DNA of 64,000 bases. Origin: Streptomyces taklimakanensis. Lineage in GTDB: Bacteria > Actinomycetota > Actinomycetes > Streptomycetales > Streptomycetaceae. Where the stretch lies: assembly GCF_009709575.1 (NCBI RefSeq), contig NZ_WIXO01000001.1:496001-560000 (forward strand). Reading direction: 5' to 3'. Shown in pieces: positions 50,091 through 58,610 of this stretch. The notes under the pieces are model-generated. The model was not told the origin of the DNA. It ran no database searches and saw only the letters and a list, made by a program, of their open reading frames with translations. The stretch's first letter is position 1. Each line of letters begins with the position of its first letter. A program made the position numbers and the translations under genes.

Positions 50091-51527
50091 ATGTTCTTCA
50101 CCTATCTGCGCCGCGAACTGCGCCGTCGGAGAAAGTCGGCGCTGGTCGTCGCCTCCGGGCTGGCTCTCGGTATCGCTCTGGTCATCGTGGTCAACGCTGT
50201 CTCGACTGGTATGGGGAAAGCCCAGGACCAGGTCCTGGAATCCCTCTACGGGCTCGGTACCGACATGACCGTCACCAAGGCTCCGGAGCCGCCGTCGGAG
50301 GACGGCGAGGAGCGGCCCCGGTTCCGTTTCGACGCGCGCGACGACGGGGAGGACGGCGAGCGGCAGAGCAGCGACCGGGTCATGGTGCGGGGCTTTCAGA
50401 CCTTGGACGCCGCCACCGTCTCCGCCGTGACGAAGGCCGATGGTGTGGCGGACGCCGTGGGCGGGCTCAGCCTCAACGTGATGAAGGTCGACGGCGAGTT
50501 CAGCCGCGGCCAGTTCGAAGGGCGGCCGGGTGGCGGCGCGGGCGGTGAGGTGACGGGCGGCGGCGCCGACTTCTCCGTGGACAGCTTCACCGTGTACGGC
50601 ACGGACGTCGCACATCCGGAGATGGGTCCGCTGTCCTCCTCGGAGATCACCGACGGACGCGGCTTCGAGGCGTCCGAGACGTCGGCGAAGGTGGCCGTGG
50701 TGGACAGCGCCTACGCGAAGGAGAAGAAGCTCGGGACCGGTGACACGGTCACGGTGAGCGGCACGGAGTTCGAGATCGTCGGCGTGGCCACGGCGACCAG
50801 TGGGGACGCCGCTGCCAACGTCTACCTGCCGCTCGCCCAGGCGCAGACCCTGGCCGACGCCAAGGACAAGATCACCACCGTCTACGTTCAGGCCGACGAC
50901 GCGCAGCAGCTCGGTGCGGTGGAGGCCGCGGTGCTCAAGGCGGTTCCGGACGCCACCGTGACCACGTCCGAGGACCTGGCGGACACCGTCTCGGGGTCCT
51001 TGTCCACCGCATCCGGCCTCGCCGAGACGGTCGGCCGCTGGCTGTCCGTGGTGGTCCTGGCCGCGGCGTTTCTGGTCGCCGGCCTGCTCACCTCGTCCGC
51101 GGTCGCCCGGCGCGTGCGGGAGTTCGGCACCCTCAAGGCACTGGGCTGGCGCTCGCGCCGGGTCACCGGGCAGGTCGTCGGCGAGGCTGTCGTGACGGGT
51201 CTGGTCGGTGGTGCGCTGGGCATCGGGCTGGGCCTGGCCGGTGCGTGGGCGGTCACCGCGTTCGGGCCCTCGCTCTCCGCGGAACTGGGTGCTTCCGGCG
51301 GCGGCATGCGCGGCCCCGGTGGCGGTGGCGGCATGGGCGGCCCCGGTGGCGCCGCACGTGAAACCGCCGCGCGGACGCTGGATGTGGTGCTCACCGCGCC
51401 GGTCAGCCTCTCCGTGATCATCCTGGCCGTCGGCCTCGCCGCCGCGGGTGGCCTCGTCGCCGGTGGCTTCGGCGGGTGGCGTGCCTCCCGGCTCCGCCCC
51501 GCCGACGCCCTCTCCCGCGTCGCCTGA
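50091..51527 (+). CDS. ABC transporter permease, FtsX/MacB-like
   Basis: 478-residue permease: TM1 about 16-36, large extracytoplasmic MacB-like periplasmic-core domain (about 40-315), then three TM helices. FGTLKALGWRSRRVTGQVVG after TM2 is the FtsX coupling motif. A Gly/Met-rich loop (GGGMRGPGGGGGMGGPGG) between TM3 and TM4 is unusual. Such systems export peptides/antibiotics or signal cell-envelope stress rather than import. Operon with the ATPase 34 bp downstream; a two-component system follows. Confidence 0.9.
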   Translation: MFFTYLRRELRRRRKSALVVASGLALGIALVIVVNAVSTGMGKAQDQVLESLYGLGTDMTVTKAPEPPSEDGEERPRFRFDARDDGEDGERQSSDRVMVRGFQTLDAATVSAVTKADGVADAVGGLSLNVMKVDGEFSRGQFEGRPGGGAGGEVTGGGADFSVDSFTVYGTDVAHPEMGPLSSSEITDGRGFEASETSAKVAVVDSAYAKEKKLGTGDTVTVSGTEFEIVGVATATSGDAAANVYLPLAQAQTLADAKDKITTVYVQADDAQQLGAVEAAVLKAVPDATVTTSEDLADTVSGSLSTASGLAETVGRWLSVVVLAAAFLVAGLLTSSAVARRVREFGTLKALGWRSRRVTGQVVGEAVVTGLVGGALGIGLGLAGAWAVTAFGPSLSAELGASGGGMRGPGGGGGMGGPGGAARETAARTLDVVLTAPVSLSVIILAVGLAAAGGLVAGGFGGWRASRLRPADALSRVA

Positions 51528-51561
51528 CCGGCCCTTGTCTCTCTCCTCAGGAGCAATCACC

Positions 51562-52227
51562 ATGTACGAACTCACCGGCGTCACCCGGCGCTACACCCGC
51601 GGCAAGGGCGTCGTCGACGCGCTCGCCGGAGTGGACCTCACCATCGCCGCAGGCGACTACCTGGTCATCAAGGGCCCCACCGGCGGTGGCAAGTCGACCC
51701 TCCTGCAGATGCTCGGCGGCCTGGACCGGCCGACCTCCGGCAGTGTGCTGCTCGACGGTGTCGACCTGGCGAAGCTGCCCGAGGCCCGTCTGACCCGCCT
51801 GCGCAGCGAGAAGATCGGCTTCGTCTTCCAGAGCTTCAACCTCATCCCGACTCTCACTGCCCAGGAGAACGTCGAAACGGCCCTCGTGCCGCTGGGCGTC
51901 AAGCCGAAGGAGCGACGCGAACTGGCCGCCGAGGCTCTCGCCTCGCTCGGGCTGGGAGAGCGGCTGGGCCACGTGCCCAGCGAACTGTCCGGCGGCCAGC
52001 AGCAGCGAGTGGCCATCGCCCGGGCACTGGTCAAGAAGCCACAGGTCCTGCTCGCGGACGAACCGACGGGCAACCTCGACGAGTCCACCCGCGACGAGAT
52101 CATGGACGTCCTGCAGACCCGCTGCAAGGAGGACGGACTCACCTTCATCATGGTCACGCACGACTCCCACCTGGCCAGGCACGCCCCCCGGGCCATCACG
52201 CTCCGCAAGGGCAAGCTGTCGTCCTGA
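51562..52227 (+). CDS. ABC transporter ATP-binding protein, MacB/LolD-type
   Basis: 221 residues. Walker A KGPTGGGKSTLL (usual GPSGSGKST), Q loop FVFQSFNLIPTLTAQENV, signature LSGGQQQRVAIARAL, Walker B VLLADEPTGNLDE, H loop MVTHD. Partner of the preceding permease. AGGAG lies about 9 nt before the ATG. Confidence 0.95.
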   Translation: MYELTGVTRRYTRGKGVVDALAGVDLTIAAGDYLVIKGPTGGGKSTLLQMLGGLDRPTSGSVLLDGVDLAKLPEARLTRLRSEKIGFVFQSFNLIPTLTAQENVETALVPLGVKPKERRELAAEALASLGLGERLGHVPSELSGGQQQRVAIARALVKKPQVLLADEPTGNLDESTRDEIMDVLQTRCKEDGLTFIMVTHDSHLARHAPRAITLRKGKLSS

Positions 52228-52250
52228 CACAACACCGCTGCGCATCCGTA

Positions 52251-52294
52251 CCGGGCCCGGCGCGTCCCACACGCCAACGACGCGCCGGCCCCGG
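52251..52294 (+). terminator. Hairpin between the ABC and two-component genes
   Basis: 10-bp inner stem CCGGCGCGTC / GACGCGCCGG, a C/C mismatch and a 5-bp outer stem, 12-nt loop; 23 bp after the ATPase stop codon. Confidence 0.7.
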
Positions 52295-52363
52295 TGCGGG
52301 GACAGCCTCCACGACGGGCCGGCGAGTGCCGGGCCTGGCGAGAGAACGGAACGTAGTGCCGAC

Positions 52364-53101
52364 ATGACCGAGCGGACCGAAGAGAAGCGGCAGCACCGGC
52401 TTCTCGTCGTCGAGGACGAGCCCAGCATCCGCACGCTGCTCGAATCGACGCTGAGCCTCACCGGCTATCGGGTGAAGAGCACCGACACGGGAGCTGCCGC
52501 GCTGGCCGAGGCCACGCGCCTGCAGCCCGACCTGATCCTGCTGGACATCATGCTGCCCGACCTCGACGGCTACGAGGTGACCCGCCGGCTGCGCGCGGCC
52601 GGCAACCTCGTGCCCGTTCTGCTGCTCACCGCACGCACCGGCGTGGACGACCGCATCAAAGGGCTGAGCCGGGGTGCCGACGACTACGTCACCAAGCCCT
52701 TCAACATCGAGGAAGTACTGCTCCGCATCCAGGCCATCCTGCGAAGGACGCTCGGCCCCGACGCCCTGCTGCCGGACACCATCGTGCGCTACGCCGACCT
52801 CGAGCTCGACGAGACGGCACACGAGGTGCACCGGGCCGGCCAGTACGTACAGCTCTCACCGACCGAGTTCAAGCTGCTGTCCTACCTCCTGGACAACGCC
52901 GGCCGAGTGGTGAGCAGAGCCCAGATCCTCGACCATGTGTGGCAGTACGACTTCGCGGGCGACACCCGCGTGGTCGAGACCTACATCAAGTACCTGCGGA
53001 AGAAGATCGACCGCTTCGACCCGCCCCTCATCCACACCGTCCGCGGCGTGGGCTACAGCCTGCGGCTGCCGCGCGCGAGCAACGGGGCGGCGGACCGGTG
53101 A
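52364..53101 (+). CDS. OmpR-family response regulator
   Basis: 245 residues. Receiver with acidic pocket VVEDEPS, phospho-acceptor Asp61 (LLDIMLPDLDG), Thr and Lys residues LLTARTG and DDYVTKPF; winged-helix output with LSPTEFKLLSYLLDNAGRVV and RVVETYIKYLRKKIDR. Overlaps the kinase gene by 4 nt (GTGA). Likely controls the ABC operon upstream. Confidence 0.95.
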   Translation: MTERTEEKRQHRLLVVEDEPSIRTLLESTLSLTGYRVKSTDTGAAALAEATRLQPDLILLDIMLPDLDGYEVTRRLRAAGNLVPVLLLTARTGVDDRIKGLSRGADDYVTKPFNIEEVLLRIQAILRRTLGPDALLPDTIVRYADLELDETAHEVHRAGQYVQLSPTEFKLLSYLLDNAGRVVSRAQILDHVWQYDFAGDTRVVETYIKYLRKKIDRFDPPLIHTVRGVGYSLRLPRASNGAADR

Positions 53102-54621
53102 CCGGCCTCCGCGCGCCCGGCTCACTGCGTCGGCGTCTCGTCCTCGGGGTCACCGTGCCGGCCACCCTGGCCGTGCTCGCCGCCGAACTGATCGGCTTCG
53201 TCGTCCTGCGGTCCTGGCTCCTCGACAGCGTCGACCAGCGGCTCGCCGACTTCCGGCCCCTGCCCGCCTCCGCCTCCCTCGACATGCGCCGTCCCGGCCA
53301 ACCGGACCCCAGGGCACTGCCCTCGGACTTCCGCGTCTACTTCTATGATGCCCGCGGCAACCTCCTCCCCCAGAAACTCGGCTCGGACGACAAGCCCGGC
53401 CCCCAGCTCCCCGACGACATCGACCGTCTGCCGACGGAGGGCAGCCCGACCTCGGTGGCGGCCGACACCGGCGACGGGAACTGGCGCGTCCTGCGCCGGG
53501 ACGGACCACGCGATCTGACCGTCATCGTCGCGCTGCCGCTCGACACCGTGGACGGGGCGACATCGACGATCCTCTGGCTGGACGGCCTGCTACTCATCGT
53601 CACCGTCGTGGCCCTGTGGGTGCTGGGACGTCAAGTGGTCCGGCTGAGCCTGCTGCCGCTCACCCGGATGGAGCGCACCGCCGAGGCCATCGGCGCCGGG
53701 CACCTCGACCGGCGGCTGCCGGACACCGACCCGCAGACCGAGATCGGCCGGCTCGGCGTCGTACTGAACACCATGCTCGACCGACTGCAGCAGGCCCTGC
53801 GGGAGCGCGAGACCTCGGAGATGCGGCTGCGCCGCTTCGTCGCCGACGCCGGACACGAACTGCGTACCCCGCTGACCGCCATCCAGGGATTCGCCCAGCT
53901 CGCACTGCGCTCCGACCGCCGCACCGCACGGGAACGGCAGGAAGCCGACCGACACATCGCCCAAAACGCCGAACGGATGAGCCTTCTCGTCGACGACCTC
54001 CAACTGCTCGCCGGACTCGACCAGCAGCCCGCGTACCAGCAGGAACACGTGGACCTGCTGTCACTGGCAGCGGACGCAGTGAGCGCGGCAGCCCTGCAGC
54101 GACCAGGCCACCCCGTGAGCCTGTCCCCCCTGCGCGACCGCCCCGCCACCGACGCCGAGGCGGGGGAAGGGGAAGCCGAACTGGACGTGGTGGAAGTCGT
54201 GGGAGATCCCCACCGTCTCCGGCAGATCGTCGAGAACCTGCTGTCGAACGCCCGCACCCACACCCCACCCGGCACCCGTGTCCAGGTCCGCGTGGGGGCA
54301 GGCCGGGCCAGTGTCCGTATCGGCGGCACCGACGCGCCGGGACGCGTCAGCACGGCGCCGCCCTTCCCGGCCGGAACCCGAGTCGCCGTCATCGAAGTCG
54401 AAGACGACGGCCCGGGACTGACGGCCGCCGACGCGGAACGCGTGTTCGAGCGGTTCTACCGGGCGGACCCCGCCCGCACCCGGGCGCGAGGCGGCTCCGG
54501 ACTGGGCCTGGCCATCGCGACAGCCATCGCCGAGGGCCACGGCGGCCGACTCGAACTCGACCCGGGCCAAGACCGCGGCGTCACCTTTCGCCTCGTCCTG
54601 CCACTTCCCCCGGCGAGCTGA
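53098..54621 (+). CDS. Sensor histidine kinase
   Basis: 507 residues. TM helices at about 14-36 and 157-178 flank an extracytoplasmic sensor; HAMP (about 180-235); H box FVADAGHELRTPLTAIQGFA (His253); N box ENLLSNARTHT; G1 VEDDGPGLTAAD; G2 GGSGLGLAIA. Intact, unlike the pseudo-kinase near 22 kb. Start GTG overlaps the regulator's stop, so the two are translationally coupled. Confidence 0.94.
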   Translation: MTGLRAPGSLRRRLVLGVTVPATLAVLAAELIGFVVLRSWLLDSVDQRLADFRPLPASASLDMRRPGQPDPRALPSDFRVYFYDARGNLLPQKLGSDDKPGPQLPDDIDRLPTEGSPTSVAADTGDGNWRVLRRDGPRDLTVIVALPLDTVDGATSTILWLDGLLLIVTVVALWVLGRQVVRLSLLPLTRMERTAEAIGAGHLDRRLPDTDPQTEIGRLGVVLNTMLDRLQQALRERETSEMRLRRFVADAGHELRTPLTAIQGFAQLALRSDRRTARERQEADRHIAQNAERMSLLVDDLQLLAGLDQQPAYQQEHVDLLSLAADAVSAAALQRPGHPVSLSPLRDRPATDAEAGEGEAELDVVEVVGDPHRLRQIVENLLSNARTHTPPGTRVQVRVGAGRASVRIGGTDAPGRVSTAPPFPAGTRVAVIEVEDDGPGLTAADAERVFERFYRADPARTRARGGSGLGLAIATAIAEGHGGRLELDPGQDRGVTFRLVLPLPPAS

Positions 54622-54730
54622 TCGCGCGGCCCGAGCAATGCGACCGACCGGCCACGCGGGGGCGCCGACCGGCCCGGCACCGTCACGCCGGACCGGGCGG
54701 GCTCCCGCGCTCCCGCACCGTCCCTCCGGC

Positions 54731-55045
54731 TCACTCCAGGACCTTCAGCCCCACCACACCGGCCACGATCAGCACCAGACAGACCACGCGCCCGACCGAC
54801 ACCGGGTCGTCGAGCGCGACCATGCCGTACAGCGCCGTGCCCACGGCGCCGATGCCCACCCACACCGCGTATCCCGTGCCGATGGGAATACCGCGCAGGG
54901 CATAGGCGAGGCCGCCCATGCTCAGGGTGAGGGCCGCCAGGAACAACAGGCTGGGCCGGAGGCGGCTGAAGCCCTCCGAGGCGGAGAGCGCCGCGGCCCA
55001 CACCGCCTCCAGCACTCCGGACAGGACCAACACGACCCAGGACAC
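54731..55045 (-). CDS. sugE: SMR-family guanidinium exporter SugE/Gdx
   Basis: 104 residues, four TM helices. Closely follows SugE/Gdx: VSWVVLVLSGVLEAVWAAAL with the essential Glu in TM1, and GTGYAVWVGIGAVGTALYGM. Gdx proteins export guanidinium by proton antiport. AGGAGG (55053-55058) precedes the GTG by 7 nt. A guanidine-III riboswitch in the leader confirms the substrate class. Confidence 0.95.
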   Translation of the reverse strand: MSWVVLVLSGVLEAVWAAALSASEGFSRLRPSLLFLAALTLSMGGLAYALRGIPIGTGYAVWVGIGAVGTALYGMVALDDPVSVGRVVCLVLIVAGVVGLKVLE

Positions 55046-55064
55046 GGCACGACCTCCTGCGGAC

Positions 55065-55138
55065 GGCGGTGCGCGACCGCCTGCGACTGCTGATGATCCG
55101 CGTCGTCTTGTCCTACCGGGTACGACGCGCTCGTCCGG
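55065..55138 (-). promoter_or_regulatory. Guanidine-III (ykkC-III) riboswitch
   Basis: The aptamer at 55099-55138, read on the minus strand, follows the guanidine-III consensus in order: CCGGACGAG, a GCGUCGUA/GACGACGC pairing arm, ACCCGGU (which pseudoknots with the 5' CCGG) and AGGACAAGACG. It matches the crystallised Thermobifida-type aptamer apart from compensated stem changes and one deleted base. A hairpin GGCGGT-GCGCG-ACCGCC (55065-55081) lies between aptamer and ribosome binding site as possible expression platform. Guanidine binding should free translation of sugE. Confidence 0.88.
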
Positions 55139-55157
55139 GGCGCGAGGCGCCGTCGCC

Positions 55158-55167
55158 AACGTAGCAC
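55158..55167 (-). promoter_or_regulatory. Candidate extended -10 promoter for the riboswitch-sugE transcript
   Basis: Minus-strand TGC-TACGTT, an extended -10 element without a good -35. A start about 7 bp downstream would place the aptamer roughly 13 nt from the 5' end. Confidence 0.35.
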
Positions 55168-55313
55168 CGGACGTCACACGTCCACCTCCTCCCCCACTCC
55201 CCCACTCCTCGGCCTCGCCGCCCCGGACGACCGGCGGACCGGCGGACCGGCGGACCGACGGCTCCGAACCCTCGCGGCCCATGCCCCGGCCGCTTCGGGG
55301 CACGCGTGCGTGC

Positions 55314-56588
55314 ATGCGCTTCTACACCGACCTGCACGTCCACTCCCGGTACAGCAGGGCCTGCAGCCGCGACAGCGACCTGACGCACCTGGCCCGGTGG
55401 GCGCGGCGCAAGGGGATCACCGTGCTGGGCACCGGCGACTTCACCCACCCCGAGTGGTCACGCGTCCTGCGCGAGTCGCTGGTGCCCGCCGAGCCGGGGC
55501 TGTTCCGGCTCCGCGACGACCTCGACCACGAGGTGCTGGAGGAGTTGCCGCCCTCCTGCCGCGGCCCCCTGCGCTTCCTGCTCCAGGTGGAGGTCTCCAC
55601 CAACTACCGGCGCGGCGACCGGGGTCGCAGGATCCACCACCTGTGCTACGCGTCCGACTTCGAGGAGGCCGAGCGGCTCACCCGGGCCCTGTCCCCGTAC
55701 GGCGACCTCGCCTCGGACGGGCGCCCCGCCCTGGCGATGGACGCCCGCGACCTGTTGGAGGCCGTCCTGGCCGCCGGGGAGGGCGCCTACCTGGTCCCGG
55801 CGCACGCCTGGACCCCCTGGTTCGGGATCCTGGGCTCCAAGTCCGGCTTCGACGACGTGGACGAGTGCTTCGGCGACCTGGCCGGCCATGTCTTCGCGCT
55901 GGAGACGGGCCTGTCCTCCGTACCGGAGATGAACTGGCGGGTGCCGTCCCTGGACCGCTTTCGGCTGGTCAGCCACTCCGACGCGCACTCGCCGCCCATC
56001 CTGGGGCGCAACGCCACCGTGTTCGACACCGACCTCGACCACTTCGCGCTCCGGCGCGCCCTGGAGACGGGCGAGGGGTACGTGGGCACCGTGGACCTCT
56101 ACCCGGAGGCCGGCAAGTACCACCTCGACGGGCACCGGGGCTGCGGCGTGCGGCTGGAGCCCGCCGAGACCCGGGCGCTCGACGGACGGTGCCCGGTGTG
56201 CGGCCGGCGGCTGACGGTCGGCGTGCTGCACCGGGTCGACGCGCTGGCCGACCGTCCGGAGGGGCGACGCCCGGCCACCGCCGGCGAGGCGATGAAGATC
56301 GTCCCGCTGCCGGAACTCGCGAGCGAGATCCTGGGGGTGGGTCCGAAGAGCAAGACGGTGGGACGCTGGGTCGACGCTCTGACCGCCGCGCTGGGCCCCG
56401 AACTGCCCCTGCTGTTGGAGGTTCCCACCGAGGAGGTCCGCGCGGCCGGGGAGCCGGAGGCGGCCGAGGCGATCGAGCGGCTGCGCGCCCACCGGGTGCG
56501 GCGCGTTCCGGGCTACGACGGGACGTTCGGCACGATCTCGGTGTTCGATCCGGACGAGCCTGCTCCGGCGCCGGGCCGGAGCGGGTGA
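55314..56588 (+). CDS. Endonuclease Q-like PHP-domain nuclease
   Basis: 424 residues. PHP metal-binding motifs: FYTDLHVHSRYSRACS (start), LGTGDFTHPEW, VEVSTN, VPAHAWTPWFGILGSKSGFD and VSHSDAHSPPILGRNAT; a zinc-finger-like region RGCGVRLEP with RCPVCGRRL; and helical C-terminus. This is the layout of endonuclease Q, which nicks DNA 5' of deaminated or damaged bases (uracil, hypoxanthine). ATG without a clear ribosome binding site. Confidence 0.88.
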   Translation: MRFYTDLHVHSRYSRACSRDSDLTHLARWARRKGITVLGTGDFTHPEWSRVLRESLVPAEPGLFRLRDDLDHEVLEELPPSCRGPLRFLLQVEVSTNYRRGDRGRRIHHLCYASDFEEAERLTRALSPYGDLASDGRPALAMDARDLLEAVLAAGEGAYLVPAHAWTPWFGILGSKSGFDDVDECFGDLAGHVFALETGLSSVPEMNWRVPSLDRFRLVSHSDAHSPPILGRNATVFDTDLDHFALRRALETGEGYVGTVDLYPEAGKYHLDGHRGCGVRLEPAETRALDGRCPVCGRRLTVGVLHRVDALADRPEGRRPATAGEAMKIVPLPELASEILGVGPKSKTVGRWVDALTAALGPELPLLLEVPTEEVRAAGEPEAAEAIERLRAHRVRRVPGYDGTFGTISVFDPDEPAPAPGRSG

Positions 56589-56603
56589 CGGCCCTTTGGG
56601 TCC

Positions 56604-57651
56604 TCAGTAGGTGACGGTGACGCGCCGCCGCACCCCCGTCGACGCGGACCAGTCCACCGTAGGGGATCACCACCTGCGGATCGGTGTGACCGAGGTCGAC
56701 GTCGAAGACGACCGTCGTCTCGGGCGCGTACGCCCGGAGCGCGCGCAGCACCGCCCCACGCTGCTCCCGCGCGTAGCGCTCCCCCTCCTCGGGGGTGGTG
56801 CGGCGGTCGAGGGACCAGGTCTTGGGGCGTCCCATCAGCAGGGCGGGGAAGCGCCGCAGCAGTCCGCGCTCGCCCATGTTCCGCAGGATGCGGAAGACCT
56901 CCTCGGCGCGCGGCATCTCCTCGGAGGTCTCCAGGAAGAGCACACAGCCGTCGTACGCGGACTCGTCCGGCTGCACCTCGCGGTCCGCCATCAGCAGCCA
57001 GGAGAGGATCTCCAGGTTGCCGCCCCAGGTGCGGCCCTCCACGACCTTCTCGGGCCCGTGCCAACTCCAGCCGCGGCCCGGTCGGGTCTCGGGCTCGGTG
57101 GCGAGGCCGTTCGGGTCCGCCCAGTCGCGGTCGACGTCCCGGAAGCGCTCGGCCGGACGCAGTCGCCAGGGACCGGAGGTGAACAACGCGGCCCGCAGCG
57201 ACTCGGCGGTGAGCGGGTGCATCGCCCCGGGGCGGCCCAGTTCGACCATCACGCTCGCCCCGTGGTAGCCGACGATCCCGGTGTTCCACAGGTACGCCAG
57301 GAGGTTGGTGTTGTCGCTCGTGCCGAAGAACGGCTTGGGATTGGCTCGGATCAGCTCCCGGTCCAGCAGCGGCAGCACGGTGATCTGGTCGTCGCCCCCG
57401 ACGCTGGCCATCACGGCCTTGACCGTGGGGTCGGCGAAGGCCGCGTGGACGTCCTCCGCCCGCCGGCGCGGGTCGGCCCCCATCGTGCGCGTGGTGGGGT
57501 ACTCCACCGGCACCAGGCCGAAGTCCTCCTCCAGGCGGGAGAGTCCGAGCTCGTACGGGAAGGGGAACACTCCCGGCAAGCCGGCGGAAGGAGAGAGGAC
57601 GGCGATCCGGTCGCCCGGACGCGGCTTCGGTGGGTAGGAGATCGTCGGCAT
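56604..57651 (-). CDS. LD-carboxypeptidase (S66), frameshifted at the C-terminus
   Basis: Murein tetrapeptide LD-carboxypeptidase of family S66, removing the terminal D-Ala of peptidoglycan tetrapeptides during recycling. Ser-Glu-His residues: FGTSDNTN (Ser112), VLFLETSEE (Glu241), GHTDPQ (His322). No signal peptide. The natural end should read VRVDG-VRRRVTVTY-stop at 56604-56606, but a run of five C (56633-56637 on the plus strand) contains one base too many, so the literal frame runs on to 55969, antisense to the nuclease gene, adding an Arg/Pro-rich extension of over 200 residues. Sequencing error or a real late frameshift; catalytic residues are unaffected. Confidence 0.88.
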
Positions 57652-57905
57652 GCCCGCAGTCTGGAGTTCACAGGCCCGGGTGTCATTCGTTTTTCCGGAC
57701 CGCGTCACCGCGCGAGGGCGCGGATCGACGGAACCGGCGGCCCCTTGTTCCGGGGCGGGTGAGGCACAGCGGGCGACGAGGGGGGCCGGGGGCGTTCCGC
57801 GAAGCCCCCGACGCTCCGCCTCCCTCCGCACCTCACGGGCGCGCATGGCGCCGCCGTCGGCGGGTACCCCGCCGAGCACGGACGTCCAGTGCGCGGGAGG
57901 TGCCC

Positions 57906-58568
57906 ATGCTCCCCGAGACAGCCCACATCCCCACCGGCCCCGGGGCCCTTCTCACCGGTGACCTGGAGATGCCCGAGGGGGCGCGCGGCGTGGTGGCGTT
58001 CGCCCACGGCAGCGGCAGTTCACGGCACAGTCCGCGCAACCGGGCGGTGGCCGGCGTCCTGCGGGACGCGGGCCTGGGCACGCTGCTGTTCGACCTGCTC
58101 ACCGAGGCCGAGGAGCGGACGGACGCGGCCACCGCCGAGCACCGCTTCGACATCCCGCTGCTCGCACGGCGTCTGGTGGCGGCCGTCGACTGGCTCGCCG
58201 CCCGGCCCGACACGACCGGACTGCCGATCGGTCTGTTCGGCGCCAGCACCGGGGCCGCCGCCGCCCTGGTGGCCGCCGCGGAGCGTCCGGAGACGGTGCG
58301 GGCCGTGGTCTCCCGGGGCGGCAGGCCGGACCTGGCGGGCGGCGCGCTGGACCGGGTCGAGACCCCCGTCCTGCTGATCGTCGGCGGCGAGGACCGCGAG
58401 GTGCTGCGGTTGAACGAGCGGGCGGCCGCCCGGACGGCCGCGCCGTGCACGGTGCACGTGGTGCCCGGCGCCACCCATCTGTTCGAGGAACCGGGGGCCC
58501 TGGACCAGGTCGCCGCGGTGGCGCGCGACTGGTTCGTCCGCACCGCCCGGCGGGCGGCACCCCGGTGA
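57906..58568 (+). CDS. Alpha/beta hydrolase (dienelactone-hydrolase type)
   Basis: 220 residues. AFAHGSGSSRHSPRNR (oxyanion loop), nucleophile elbow GLFGASTGAAAAL, Asp loop LLIVGGEDREV, catalytic His in GATHLFEEPG. GGAGG precedes the ATG by 5 nt. Followed 42 bp later by a phosphoribosyltransferase; the two occur as neighbours or as one fused protein in many bacteria. Substrate unknown. Confidence 0.9.
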   Translation: MLPETAHIPTGPGALLTGDLEMPEGARGVVAFAHGSGSSRHSPRNRAVAGVLRDAGLGTLLFDLLTEAEERTDAATAEHRFDIPLLARRLVAAVDWLAARPDTTGLPIGLFGASTGAAAALVAAAERPETVRAVVSRGGRPDLAGGALDRVETPVLLIVGGEDREVLRLNERAAARTAAPCTVHVVPGATHLFEEPGALDQVAAVARDWFVRTARRAAPR

Positions 58569-58610
58569 CGGACCGGGGCGCCGCCCGCCGGAGGCCCGGA
58601 AGGAGAGACC

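Noticed and set aside
55969..56603. C-terminal extension of the LD-carboxypeptidase
   Set aside because: Antisense to the endonuclease Q-like gene and Arg/Pro-rich; explained by a single-base frameshift in a C5 run.
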